From positions 1,674,001 through 1,738,000 of the forward strand of contig NZ_CP102099.1 of the NCBI RefSeq assembly GCF_024582815.1: a stretch of 64,000 nt of DNA, written 5' to 3'. Below are positions 57,200 through 64,000 of the stretch, piece by piece. The notes beneath the pieces were generated by a model. It worked only from the letters and a program-made list of their open reading frames with translations. It made no database searches and was not told the origin of the DNA. Both the position numbers and the translations under genes were made by a program. This stretch comes from Acinetobacter colistiniresistens (GTDB lineage Bacteria > Pseudomonadota > Gammaproteobacteria > Pseudomonadales > Moraxellaceae). Numbering within the stretch: the stretch's first letter is position 1; each line of letters opens with the position of its first letter.

Positions 57200-59278
57200 A
57201 TGAATACTGCAGTGACGACAACAGCGCCAATAGAATATAGTTATAACGATCGTTATATTAATCGTGAACTTTCAATTCTCGATTTCCATCTTCGAGTACT
57301 TGAGCAGGCTGTCGATCCACTTCACCCATTATTAGAACGGATGAATTTCCTGCTGATTTTTTCACGCAACCTTGATGAATTCTTTGAGATTCGCGTTGCA
57401 GGGATGATGGAGCAATTAACCTTAGGTAATGAAAGTCGTACCCCAGATGGTTTAACCCCAAAACAGGTGTTAGAACAAATTTCAAAAACCACACATGCTG
57501 CGATTGAACGTCAATACCGGATTTTAAATGAAGAAATATTGCCGAAGTTACGTGAAGAAGATATTTGCTTCTTGCGCCGTGGTGAATTAACGCCTGCGCA
57601 ATCGGCATGGATTAAGAAGTATTTCCAAGAGCAGGTTGCTCCTGTACTCACTCCAATTAGTCTTGATCCCGCACATCCATTTCCACGCTTAGTCAACAAA
57701 AGTTTAAATTTCATTGTGACTTTGGAAGGGAAAGATGCATTTGGACGTCAGATTGATCTCGCAGTTGTCCCAGCTCCGCGCTCTTTACCACGTGTAGTAC
57801 GCTTACCTGATGAACTTACTAATGGTAAAGAACATCATGTGATGCTGTCAGCGATTATTCATGAACATGTCTCTGATTTATTCCCTGGGATGACAGCAAC
57901 AGGTTGTTACCAGTTCCGTGTTACTCGTAATGCCGATCTGGCCTTGAACGAAGATGTAGAGGATCTGGCCAAAGCGTTGAAAGGGGAGCTGAGCTCGCGT
58001 CGTTTTGGCCGTGCAGTACGTCTGGAAGTCACACATAACTGTCCAAAGCATATCTATGAATACTTGTTGGATGAGTTCGATTTGAACGAAGAGCAATTGT
58101 ATCGAGTAGATGGGCCAGTGAATTTGGCGCGGTTACTGTCGAATTTTAAACGTCCACATTTACGTTATGACTCGCATACCCCTGTGATTCCAAAACCATT
58201 TAAAAAGTCGGAAAGTATTTTTGCCGCAATGCAAAAACAGGATATTTTGCTACATCATCCGTTTGAATCATTTGCACCAGTGATTCAATTGTTGCGTGAA
58301 GCGGCCCGTGATCCCCAAGTGTTGGCGATTAAGCAAACCCTTTACCGCAGCGGCGCTGATTCAGAAATCGTACAGGTACTTGCAGAAGCAGCCCGCAATG
58401 GTAAAGAGGTGACGGCAGTAATTGAACTGCGTGCCCGTTTTGATGAAGAATCAAACATCGAAGTGGCCAACGTTTTGCAAGAAGCGGGTGCAGTGGTCGT
58501 TTATGGCATCGTTGGGTATAAAACGCATGCCAAAATGATTCTGGTGGTACGCCGTGAAAACAATAAACTGGTACGTTATGTGCATTTGGGGACGGGGAAC
58601 TATCATGCCACCAATGCACGTATTTATACCGACTATGGTTTGATGACCACCGATAAAGACTTGTGTGAAGATGTACACCGTATTTTTCAGGAATTAACGG
58701 GTATGGGGAAAATGGCGAAGCCGAAAAAGCTACTCCATGCGCCTTTCACTCTGCATGCACAATTGATCAATTATATTGATGAAGAAATTGTCAATGCCAA
58801 AGAAGGCCGACCTGCACAAATCATTATTAAAGTGAATGCATTAACCGAAGTTCAATTGATTAATAAACTCTATGAAGCATCGCAGGCCGGTGTTCAGGTT
58901 GACCTGATCATTCGTTCGATTTGCTGTCTACGTCCTGGTCTGCCAAATCTTTCAGAAAATATTCGTGTTCGTTCGATTGTCGGGCGTTTCTTGGAACATA
59001 CTCGGGTTTACTATTTTAGTAATAATGGTAATCCACGTATTTATGGTTCAAGTGCGGACTGGATGGATCGCAACTTATTCAACCGTGTTGAAGCCTGTTT
59101 CCCGATTGAAGATCCTGCATTGAAAAAGCGGATCTACCAACTCGGTTTATTGAATTATCTCAAAGATAATCAGCAAGCATGGGTGTTACAAGGCGATGGT
59201 GTTTGGGATCGTGCACGACCCGTGGAAGGTGAAGAGCCGCATAATGCACAGCATACTTTGCTAGAAGCAATTAAATAA
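57200..59278 (+). CDS. ppk1: Polyphosphate kinase 1
   Basis: A 692-residue PPK1 that makes polyphosphate from ATP. The N-terminal [19 protein letters not shown], the ATP-binding [15 protein letters not shown], the catalytic histidine in YKTHAKMI and the second phospholipase D-like repeat ([17 protein letters not shown]) are seen. ATG 57200 is used because AAGG lies seven bases before it. A putative TTGACA -35 lies at 57136, but I cannot see a good -10 or a Pho box. Confidence 0.95.
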   Translation: MNTAVTTTAPIEYSYNDRYINRELSILDFHLRVLEQAVDPLHPLLERMNFLLIFSRNLDEFFEIRVAGMMEQLTLGNESRTPDGLTPKQVLEQISKTTHAAIERQYRILNEEILPKLREEDICFLRRGELTPAQSAWIKKYFQEQVAPVLTPISLDPAHPFPRLVNKSLNFIVTLEGKDAFGRQIDLAVVPAPRSLPRVVRLPDELTNGKEHHVMLSAIIHEHVSDLFPGMTATGCYQFRVTRNADLALNEDVEDLAKALKGELSSRRFGRAVRLEVTHNCPKHIYEYLLDEFDLNEEQLYRVDGPVNLARLLSNFKRPHLRYDSHTPVIPKPFKKSESIFAAMQKQDILLHHPFESFAPVIQLLREAARDPQVLAIKQTLYRSGADSEIVQVLAEAARNGKEVTAVIELRARFDEESNIEVANVLQEAGAVVVYGIVGYKTHAKMILVVRRENNKLVRYVHLGTGNYHATNARIYTDYGLMTTDKDLCEDVHRIFQELTGMGKMAKPKKLLHAPFTLHAQLINYIDEEIVNAKEGRPAQIIIKVNALTEVQLINKLYEASQAGVQVDLIIRSICCLRPGLPNLSENIRVRSIVGRFLEHTRVYYFSNNGNPRIYGSSADWMDRNLFNRVEACFPIEDPALKKRIYQLGLLNYLKDNQQAWVLQGDGVWDRARPVEGEEPHNAQHTLLEAIK

Positions 59279-59284
59279 GTTCAT

Positions 59285-59317
59285 AAAAAAACCGACCTTG
59301 ATGAGGCCGGTTTTTTT
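59285..59317. terminator. Terminator of ppk1, probably bidirectional
   Basis: AACCGACC / GGCCGGTT stem with one mismatch flanked by A7 and T7 between the convergent ppk1 and nitronate monooxygenase genes. Confidence 0.82.
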
Positions 59318-59328
59318 ATTGTCGAGAT

Positions 59329-60372
59329 TTAGTTGGTTTTCATTTCTAGGACCAGTTGATTGACCAGATCAGCTGCTTCTAATTCTCTGATTTGTGCTAC
59401 ATTACTGCCTGCCCAAAAGGCGCCATAACTAAAATCCTGCTGTGCATTGGCAATGCTCATGAGCTGTTTGGCCAGATCATAAGTATAAGGATATGGTGGT
59501 GTAGCGGGTCGATGCGGTGAATCGATTTGGGTATGCCATGTACCAATTAAACCGCGTGCCGGACGGCCTGAGAGACTGGCACTGACTTGAGTTAATGGTT
59601 GACTGAACAGGGCTTTCCGATAAGCGTTGTTGGCACTGGAACTTTTACATTGAATAAATGCGGTTCCTAGTTGTATGCCTGATGCACCAATTTTTAGCAT
59701 TTCTTTGGCATGGTCACCATTCATGATACCACCTGCTGCAATCACCGGAAGATGACAGTGCTGGGTGATGAGTTGAACCAGATCAGCAGTCTTTATCGCA
59801 GCATCAAAATGTTGATTGAAGATACCACGATGCCCGCCTGCCTCGATTCCTTGAGCAATAATAATGTCAATACCTGCGGCTTCAATCGCTTGTGCTTCAA
59901 GTAAGTTGGTTGCAGAAACCAGTGTGACAATACCCGCATTTTTTAAGGCCTGTATTTGATGTGGGTGGGGGATGCCAAAATGAAAGCTGACTGCTTTGGG
60001 GCGTGTTTCCAGTACGATATTGAGGAAATCATCATTATCTAAAAAGCTGGGATAGATACAGTTGAGCTGAGTTGGCGCTTTCGCTGCAAATTTCTCAAAT
60101 TGGGGGCGAAGATAATCAATCCACTGTTGAGCTATTTCCTGCTGCAGGGAGACCGATTGATGGCAAAAAAAGTTAACCTGAAAGGGCTGATCTGTCAGTT
60201 CTTGAGTTTTTAAGATTTGTGCTTTGGCACTTTCTGCTGTATTGGCTCCTAATCCTAAAGAACCGAAAGCGCCTTGATTGGAAACCTCAGCTGCGAGTTC
60301 TGGTGTAGAAACACCTGCCATTGGCGCGAGTAAAATTGGATGCTTGATTTCTAATAATTCTAAAATTGACAT
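59329..60372 (-). CDS. Nitronate monooxygenase-family flavoprotein
   Basis: A 347-residue FMN-binding TIM barrel of the 2-nitropropane dioxygenase/nitronate monooxygenase family. FMN-binding landmarks are HPILLAPMAGVSTPELA near the start, IIAQGIEAGGHRG in the middle and VIAAGGIMNG further on. It oxidises nitronates or acts as an NADPH-dependent quinone oxidoreductase; the substrate is not evident. It stands alone. Confidence 0.9.
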   Translation of the reverse strand: MSILELLEIKHPILLAPMAGVSTPELAAEVSNQGAFGSLGLGANTAESAKAQILKTQELTDQPFQVNFFCHQSVSLQQEIAQQWIDYLRPQFEKFAAKAPTQLNCIYPSFLDNDDFLNIVLETRPKAVSFHFGIPHPHQIQALKNAGIVTLVSATNLLEAQAIEAAGIDIIIAQGIEAGGHRGIFNQHFDAAIKTADLVQLITQHCHLPVIAAGGIMNGDHAKEMLKIGASGIQLGTAFIQCKSSSANNAYRKALFSQPLTQVSASLSGRPARGLIGTWHTQIDSPHRPATPPYPYTYDLAKQLMSIANAQQDFSYGAFWAGSNVAQIRELEAADLVNQLVLEMKTN

Positions 60373-60486
60373 GAAGCAAGACTCATTACATTTTGTATCA
60401 CCTTAACGTAAAAACAAAAAACCATGCAAATAATAATCGCTATTTAAGTATTGAATATAGACAGACTTTTAGACTTAAAAAGTATT

Positions 60487-61188
60487 TTAAATCGGGGTGA
60501 CATTAAAGAGCGAACCGACCCAACTTGAGAATGCCATCGCCAAAATGCCCCATACTGTAATCCGCAGACTACCTTTTAACATCGAGGTGCGTGCAAAATA
60601 ACTGGATAAAGCACCGAGCAGTGCCAGTGAAATAATGCCTGTGATCAGGACTGAACGTGCGATCCATGTGCTTGGACTAAGCAGAATTGCCAGCATAGGT
60701 AAGGCAGCACCGCAAGAAAAAGAAGCGGCAGAGGAAAGCGCTGCTTGGACAGGATTGGCTGCGGTATTTTCATGGATACCGATCTCATCGCGTGCATGGG
60801 CGCCAAGCGCATCATGCTCAGTAAGTTGCGTGGCAACCTCATGGGCAAGTTCAGGGTTTAGGCCGCGCGAAATATAGATTTGTGTGAGTTCTTTGAGTTC
60901 AGCATGTGGGTTTTTTTCCAGTTCTCTGGCTTCAAAACGAAGATCTGATTTTTCAATATCTTCTTGGGATTTGACGGAAATGTATTCTCCAGCTGCCATT
61001 GAGGTTGCACCTGAAATTAACCCAGCAATACAAGTAATCAATAGAGTATGTGAGCTTGCACCACTGGCAGCCATTCCCATAATTAAACTGGTTACGGAAA
61101 TGATGCCATCATTGGCGCCTAAAACAGCGGCCCGTAGCCAGCCTGAACGTTGTATCACATGAGGTTCTGCATGTTGAGAAAAAGACAT
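60487..61188 (-). CDS. VIT1/CCC1-family transporter
   Basis: A 233-residue protein with five membrane segments of the VIT/CCC1 family, which moves iron or manganese. The conserved RAAVLGANDGIISVTSLIMGMA opens the protein; EYISVKSQEDIEKSDL and the acidic loop after it are typical. It could detoxify metal by export. The direction of transport is not shown by the sequence. It is convergent with no gene; the gap to the outer membrane protein gene is 230 bases. Confidence 0.88.
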   Translation of the reverse strand: MSFSQHAEPHVIQRSGWLRAAVLGANDGIISVTSLIMGMAASGASSHTLLITCIAGLISGATSMAAGEYISVKSQEDIEKSDLRFEARELEKNPHAELKELTQIYISRGLNPELAHEVATQLTEHDALGAHARDEIGIHENTAANPVQAALSSAASFSCGAALPMLAILLSPSTWIARSVLITGIISLALLGALSSYFARTSMLKGSLRITVWGILAMAFSSWVGSLFNVTPI

Positions 61189-61420
61189 AATTTTGCTCTT
61201 TAAACAGGGTTTAATCTAATCTGGTTTTACAGGGTAATGTATGATTTGTTTGTAAAATTCTATTGATGATTCATAAACTTAATCTATTATAAAATAACTT
61301 ATTTTAACGATAGCATAACCATGATTTGGTTATTATATATGAATAATTTAACACTTTAACTTTTTGGGTTACATTGATTTTTATTGTCCATATTATGAGT
61401 ATTTTTAGTTGAGATCTGCG

Positions 61421-62632
61421 ATGAAAAATTCCAAAAATACGCTGCTGAGCCATACGCTATTACTTTTAGGTCTCACTTTACCGATACAGGTCATGAGTGC
61501 CGAGCCTGATTTCGTTAAAGAAGGGGATGCAGCATATAAACCAGGCAATCCAATTTATGACCGTTGGGATAAATTTTATAAAATTGAGCAAAGCCAGCCA
61601 GAAGAAGCTGAAAAAATTCTGATCGAATTAGGGCGATTGACACCGCAAGATATTAAGGTATGGAAGAGCTTGACTTATTTGCAGATTCGTCTCAATAAGC
61701 AAAAGGACGCAATTCAAAGCGTACGTAAAGCTGAACAGTTAGCGCCGCAAGATGAGCAACTCAAACTGCAAGAAGCCTATTTATTGAATCAGCAGAAAAG
61801 AAATCAAGAGGCTTTGGTCATTTTTAAACATTTATCGACCTCATCAGATGCAGAGATCGCCGCAAAATCACAACAAGCCGTACAGAACTTAAGTGGTCCA
61901 GCCGTGCAATCGACTTTTAAAGATATTTATTTTGCTCCTTCCTATGAGTCACGCTATGACGATTTCATTTTCCCATTAAAAATGCGTTACGGTAAAAACT
62001 TGGAGGGTGGTCGAGCCCAAGTGTATGGCTTTGTGAATTTGAATCGTGACACCAAATCCAAAGGTGGGGTACGCCCAGAAATTATTGATGAAAATGCTGT
62101 AACACTCGGTGTCGGGGCAAATTATCAGCCTTGGCAATCTATTCCAGTCCGTGCTTATCTGGAAGTGGGTGGTAGCTATGATTTGATTGACCGTAATCGG
62201 GATAAATTTCGTGAAAGTGTAGTCGGCGGTGTTACCGGTTATCAGGAATGGTACGCCAATCCAGCCTTAGAACAACGCACAATCTGGAATGATTACTTTA
62301 CTGATTTATATGGCAATGTCGCCAGTTATTCACGAGAAAATTATAACATCATTGCTGACCTGAGATTACGTTCTGGTTTTAATCTTTATCGCGGTGAGGC
62401 GGGTACGGTACAGGCCTATGGCAAACTGCATACCCTCGCGGACTCTAAGGGCGAAAATTATAATAATTTATTTGAATATGGGGCAGGGCTTGCCTGGCAG
62501 CCTTTTAACTATGTTCCTGTAAAATTGCGGGTTGAGCGTTTATACGGCCGTTATTTAAAAGATGCTTTAGCCGATGGAACAGAAAATTATAACAACACAC
62601 GTACTGAACTTGTATTTTATAAGGATTTCTAA
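61421..62632 (+). CDS. TPR and beta-barrel outer membrane protein (NfrA C-terminus-like)
   Basis: A 403-residue exported protein. After the signal peptide (cleavage near MSA) the N-terminal half has two or three TPR-like helix pairs (WKSLTYLQIRLNKQKDAIQ and DEQLKLQEAYLLNQQKRN) and the second half is beta-rich with repeated aromatic strands, for example FEYGAGLAWQPFNYVPVKLR, ending ELVFYKDF with C-terminal Phe. This layout fits polysaccharide secretins such as PgaA, BcsC or the C-terminal domain of NfrA. The next gene, a UDP-GlcNAc 2-epimerase, starts two bases after its stop, which supports a surface polysaccharide function. ATG 61421 is preferred to TTG 61409. Confidence 0.78.
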   Translation: MKNSKNTLLSHTLLLLGLTLPIQVMSAEPDFVKEGDAAYKPGNPIYDRWDKFYKIEQSQPEEAEKILIELGRLTPQDIKVWKSLTYLQIRLNKQKDAIQSVRKAEQLAPQDEQLKLQEAYLLNQQKRNQEALVIFKHLSTSSDAEIAAKSQQAVQNLSGPAVQSTFKDIYFAPSYESRYDDFIFPLKMRYGKNLEGGRAQVYGFVNLNRDTKSKGGVRPEIIDENAVTLGVGANYQPWQSIPVRAYLEVGGSYDLIDRNRDKFRESVVGGVTGYQEWYANPALEQRTIWNDYFTDLYGNVASYSRENYNIIADLRLRSGFNLYRGEAGTVQAYGKLHTLADSKGENYNNLFEYGAGLAWQPFNYVPVKLRVERLYGRYLKDALADGTENYNNTRTELVFYKDF

Positions 62633-62634
62633 CA

Positions 62635-63762
62635 ATGAAAAAACTCATTTCAATTGTCTTTGGAACACGACCTGAACTGATTAAATTAGCACCAGTTATT
62701 CTACTGGCTCAACAGGATGCCCGTTTTCAGGTTGAGGTTATTTTTACGGGTCAGCATGACGAATTGGTCCGAGATGCCATTGAATTTTTTCAAATAAAAA
62801 TTGATCATCGTTTGAAAATGATGAATGCTGGGCAAAGTCTAAATCAGTTACTGATACAGGGTTTAAGCCAGTTAGAAGGTATTTTTAATGATGGTCAACA
62901 GCGTAGTGCAATTGTCATTCAAGGTGATACCACTACAGTTCTAGCCGCAGGCTTAGTTGCTTTTTCTATGAAAATTCCTGTGGCACATGTAGAGGCAGGT
63001 TTACGTTCATATGATTTAGAGCATCCATTTCCAGAAGAGGGAAATCGCCAACTGGTATCCAGAATTACCAAGTGGCATTTTGCACCAACGGAGCAATCGA
63101 AACAAAATTTACGACAAGAGCATATTGCTGCGGAAGGAATTACAGTAACAGGTAACACTGTGGTTGATGCTGTTTATTTAGGTCGTGAACTCATCCAGCA
63201 GCAAGGTACGCAACTGAATCAATTACAGCAACATGGACTCAGCTTTCCAGCACAGGCGAGAGTTGTGCTGATTACTGCACATCGTCGTGAAAATTTTGGC
63301 GAAGGAATTCAAAATATTTGTAATGCTGTAGCGTATTTGGCAGAAACATATCCGGATGTCCATTTCGTTTGGCCTGTGCATTTAAATCCTGCTGTGCATG
63401 ATGTTGTTCATGCAAGATTTGATGGACATGCTCAAATACACTTAGTTAAACCACTGGATTATCCAAGTCTACTTGCCGTCATTGATCGGGCGAGCTTTAT
63501 TTTGACAGATTCGGGTGGCTTACAAGAGGAAAGTCCTTCATTCCATAAACCGGTGCTTATTTTAAGGGAAACAACTGAGCGCCCAGAAGTTGTACAGGTT
63601 GGAGCGGGGATTTTGGTTGGAACTGATCAAGACAAGATTATTCAGGAAGCAGAAAAATTATTATCGGATCAAGCTCATTATGCCAAAATGGCAAATGTGC
63701 CAAATCCATTTGGTGATGGCAAAGCATCACAGCGAATTCTGGACCAGATCGCTTTAGGTTAA
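62635..63762 (+). CDS. wecB: UDP-N-acetylglucosamine 2-epimerase (non-hydrolysing)
   Basis: A 375-residue enzyme interconverting UDP-GlcNAc and UDP-ManNAc. Landmarks are FGTRPELIKLAPVI, TGQHDELV, QGDTTTVLAAGLVAFSMKIP, VAHVEAGLRSYDLEHPFPEE, the HRRENFG block and LTDSGGLQEESPSFHKPVL. The two-base gap to the preceding gene shows an operon. UDP-ManNAc feeds surface polysaccharides; here the product is unknown. Convergent with the partial gene at 63764. Confidence 0.94.
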   Translation: MKKLISIVFGTRPELIKLAPVILLAQQDARFQVEVIFTGQHDELVRDAIEFFQIKIDHRLKMMNAGQSLNQLLIQGLSQLEGIFNDGQQRSAIVIQGDTTTVLAAGLVAFSMKIPVAHVEAGLRSYDLEHPFPEEGNRQLVSRITKWHFAPTEQSKQNLRQEHIAAEGITVTGNTVVDAVYLGRELIQQQGTQLNQLQQHGLSFPAQARVVLITAHRRENFGEGIQNICNAVAYLAETYPDVHFVWPVHLNPAVHDVVHARFDGHAQIHLVKPLDYPSLLAVIDRASFILTDSGGLQEESPSFHKPVLILRETTERPEVVQVGAGILVGTDQDKIIQEAEKLLSDQAHYAKMANVPNPFGDGKASQRILDQIALG

Positions 63763-63763
63763 T

Positions 63764-64000
63764 TTATGATGTTGTCTTTGTGCTAAAGCCATATTTAAGC
63801 TTATACCATAAGGCAACACTATAGACGCTGAAACGGTTCATATAATGTGGACCATCAAAAATATATACGGTTTGTCCTTCATAGGCCTTGAGCTGTTGAA
63901 TGATTTCCCATGGATAAGCTGAACGGAATTGTCCTTCCTTTACAGGACGGAAGGCTTCTAGGACAATCACGATTTTATCTTTCCCAAACTCTTTTTGTAA
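63764..64000 (-). CDS. Partial gene, C-terminal part only
   Basis: The open frame continues past the window edge, so only the last 78 residues are seen; the apparent GTG at 63970 is probably internal. The segment is soluble-looking with QFRSAYPWEIIQQLKAYEGQ and a basic end, and I recognise no family. It converges on the epimerase gene, one base past its stop. Confidence 0.6.
   Translation of the reverse strand, partial: LQKEFGKDKIVIVLEAFRPVKEGQFRSAYPWEIIQQLKAYEGQTVYIFDGPHYMNRFSVYSVALWYKLKYGFSTKTTS

Noticed and set aside
57136..57200. Pho box before ppk1
   Set aside because: No CTGTCAT-like 11-base units are present, unlike the region before phoD.

Overview
This is a low-GC gammaproteobacterial chromosome segment, most likely from an Acinetobacter species outside the A. 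baumannii complex. The case rests on the gene set and protein style: pgaB-pgaC-pgaD, an ArgP-type LysR regulator, GTP-type PEP carboxykinase, NfuA, a tesA/ybbA/ybbP block, and a chromosomal AAC(6')-I-type acetyltransferase of the kind known from several non-baumannii Acinetobacter species. There is no phage, insertion sequence or CRISPR array; nearly all of it is ordinary chromosome.

Layout. 0-8.7 kb: MFS transporter, LysR regulator, small lipoprotein, MarC-family protein, thioesterase, COG0523 GTPase, YaeQ, FKBP. 8.9-12.7 kb: poly-N-acetylglucosamine operon pgaBCD with no pgaA beside it. 12.8-15.2 kb: tRNA-Leu(TAA), a Tat-exported PhoD-type phosphatase behind a long Pho box array, then a second tRNA-Leu(TAA) and tRNA-Cys. 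15.3-17.8 kb: folD and small genes. 18-22.2 kb: glycerol regulon glpK-glpR-glpD with shared putative operators. 22.3-29.4 kb: TonB receptor, unknown gene, pckG, lipid kinase plus phosphoesterase. 29.5-31.6 kb: groES-groEL with a sigma-32-type promoter. 32-36.7 kb: HTH regulator and a 1314-residue YadA-anchored surface protein with an unfamiliar passenger. 36.8-44.4 kb: dgkA, pdxB-epmA, LuxR regulator, exported sulfatase with its formylglycine-generating enzyme, rhomboid protease. 44.5-50.8 kb: nfuA, a Fur-box TonB receptor, hydrolase, carbonic anhydrase, AAC(6')-I. 50.9-59.3 kb: tesA/ybbAP, a VOC protein, second rhomboid, mtgA, ppk1. 59.3-64 kb: nitronate monooxygenase, VIT-family transporter, then a TPR/beta-barrel outer membrane protein next to a UDP-GlcNAc 2-epimerase.

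How it fits together. Phosphate (Pho-box phosphatase, polyphosphate kinase), iron (two TonB receptors, VIT transporter, NfuA), glycerol/lipid metabolism (glpKRD, DgkA, YegS-type kinase) and cell-surface polysaccharide (pgaBCD, and the barrel-epimerase pair at the right end) are the main themes. The most unusual architecture is that accessory genes sit between direct copies of what looks like an ancestral gene junction: the phosphatase between two tRNA-Leu-plus-terminator copies, and the VOC gene between two 79%-identical copies of the ybbP/rhomboid convergent ends. The unknown gene at 24.6-25.3 kb is bracketed by near-identical terminators and may be a third case. The candidates for new biology are the barrel-plus-epimerase locus, which resembles the NfrA/WecB surface-polysaccharide pathway of E. 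coli, and the YadA-anchored protein with its own repeated passenger module.
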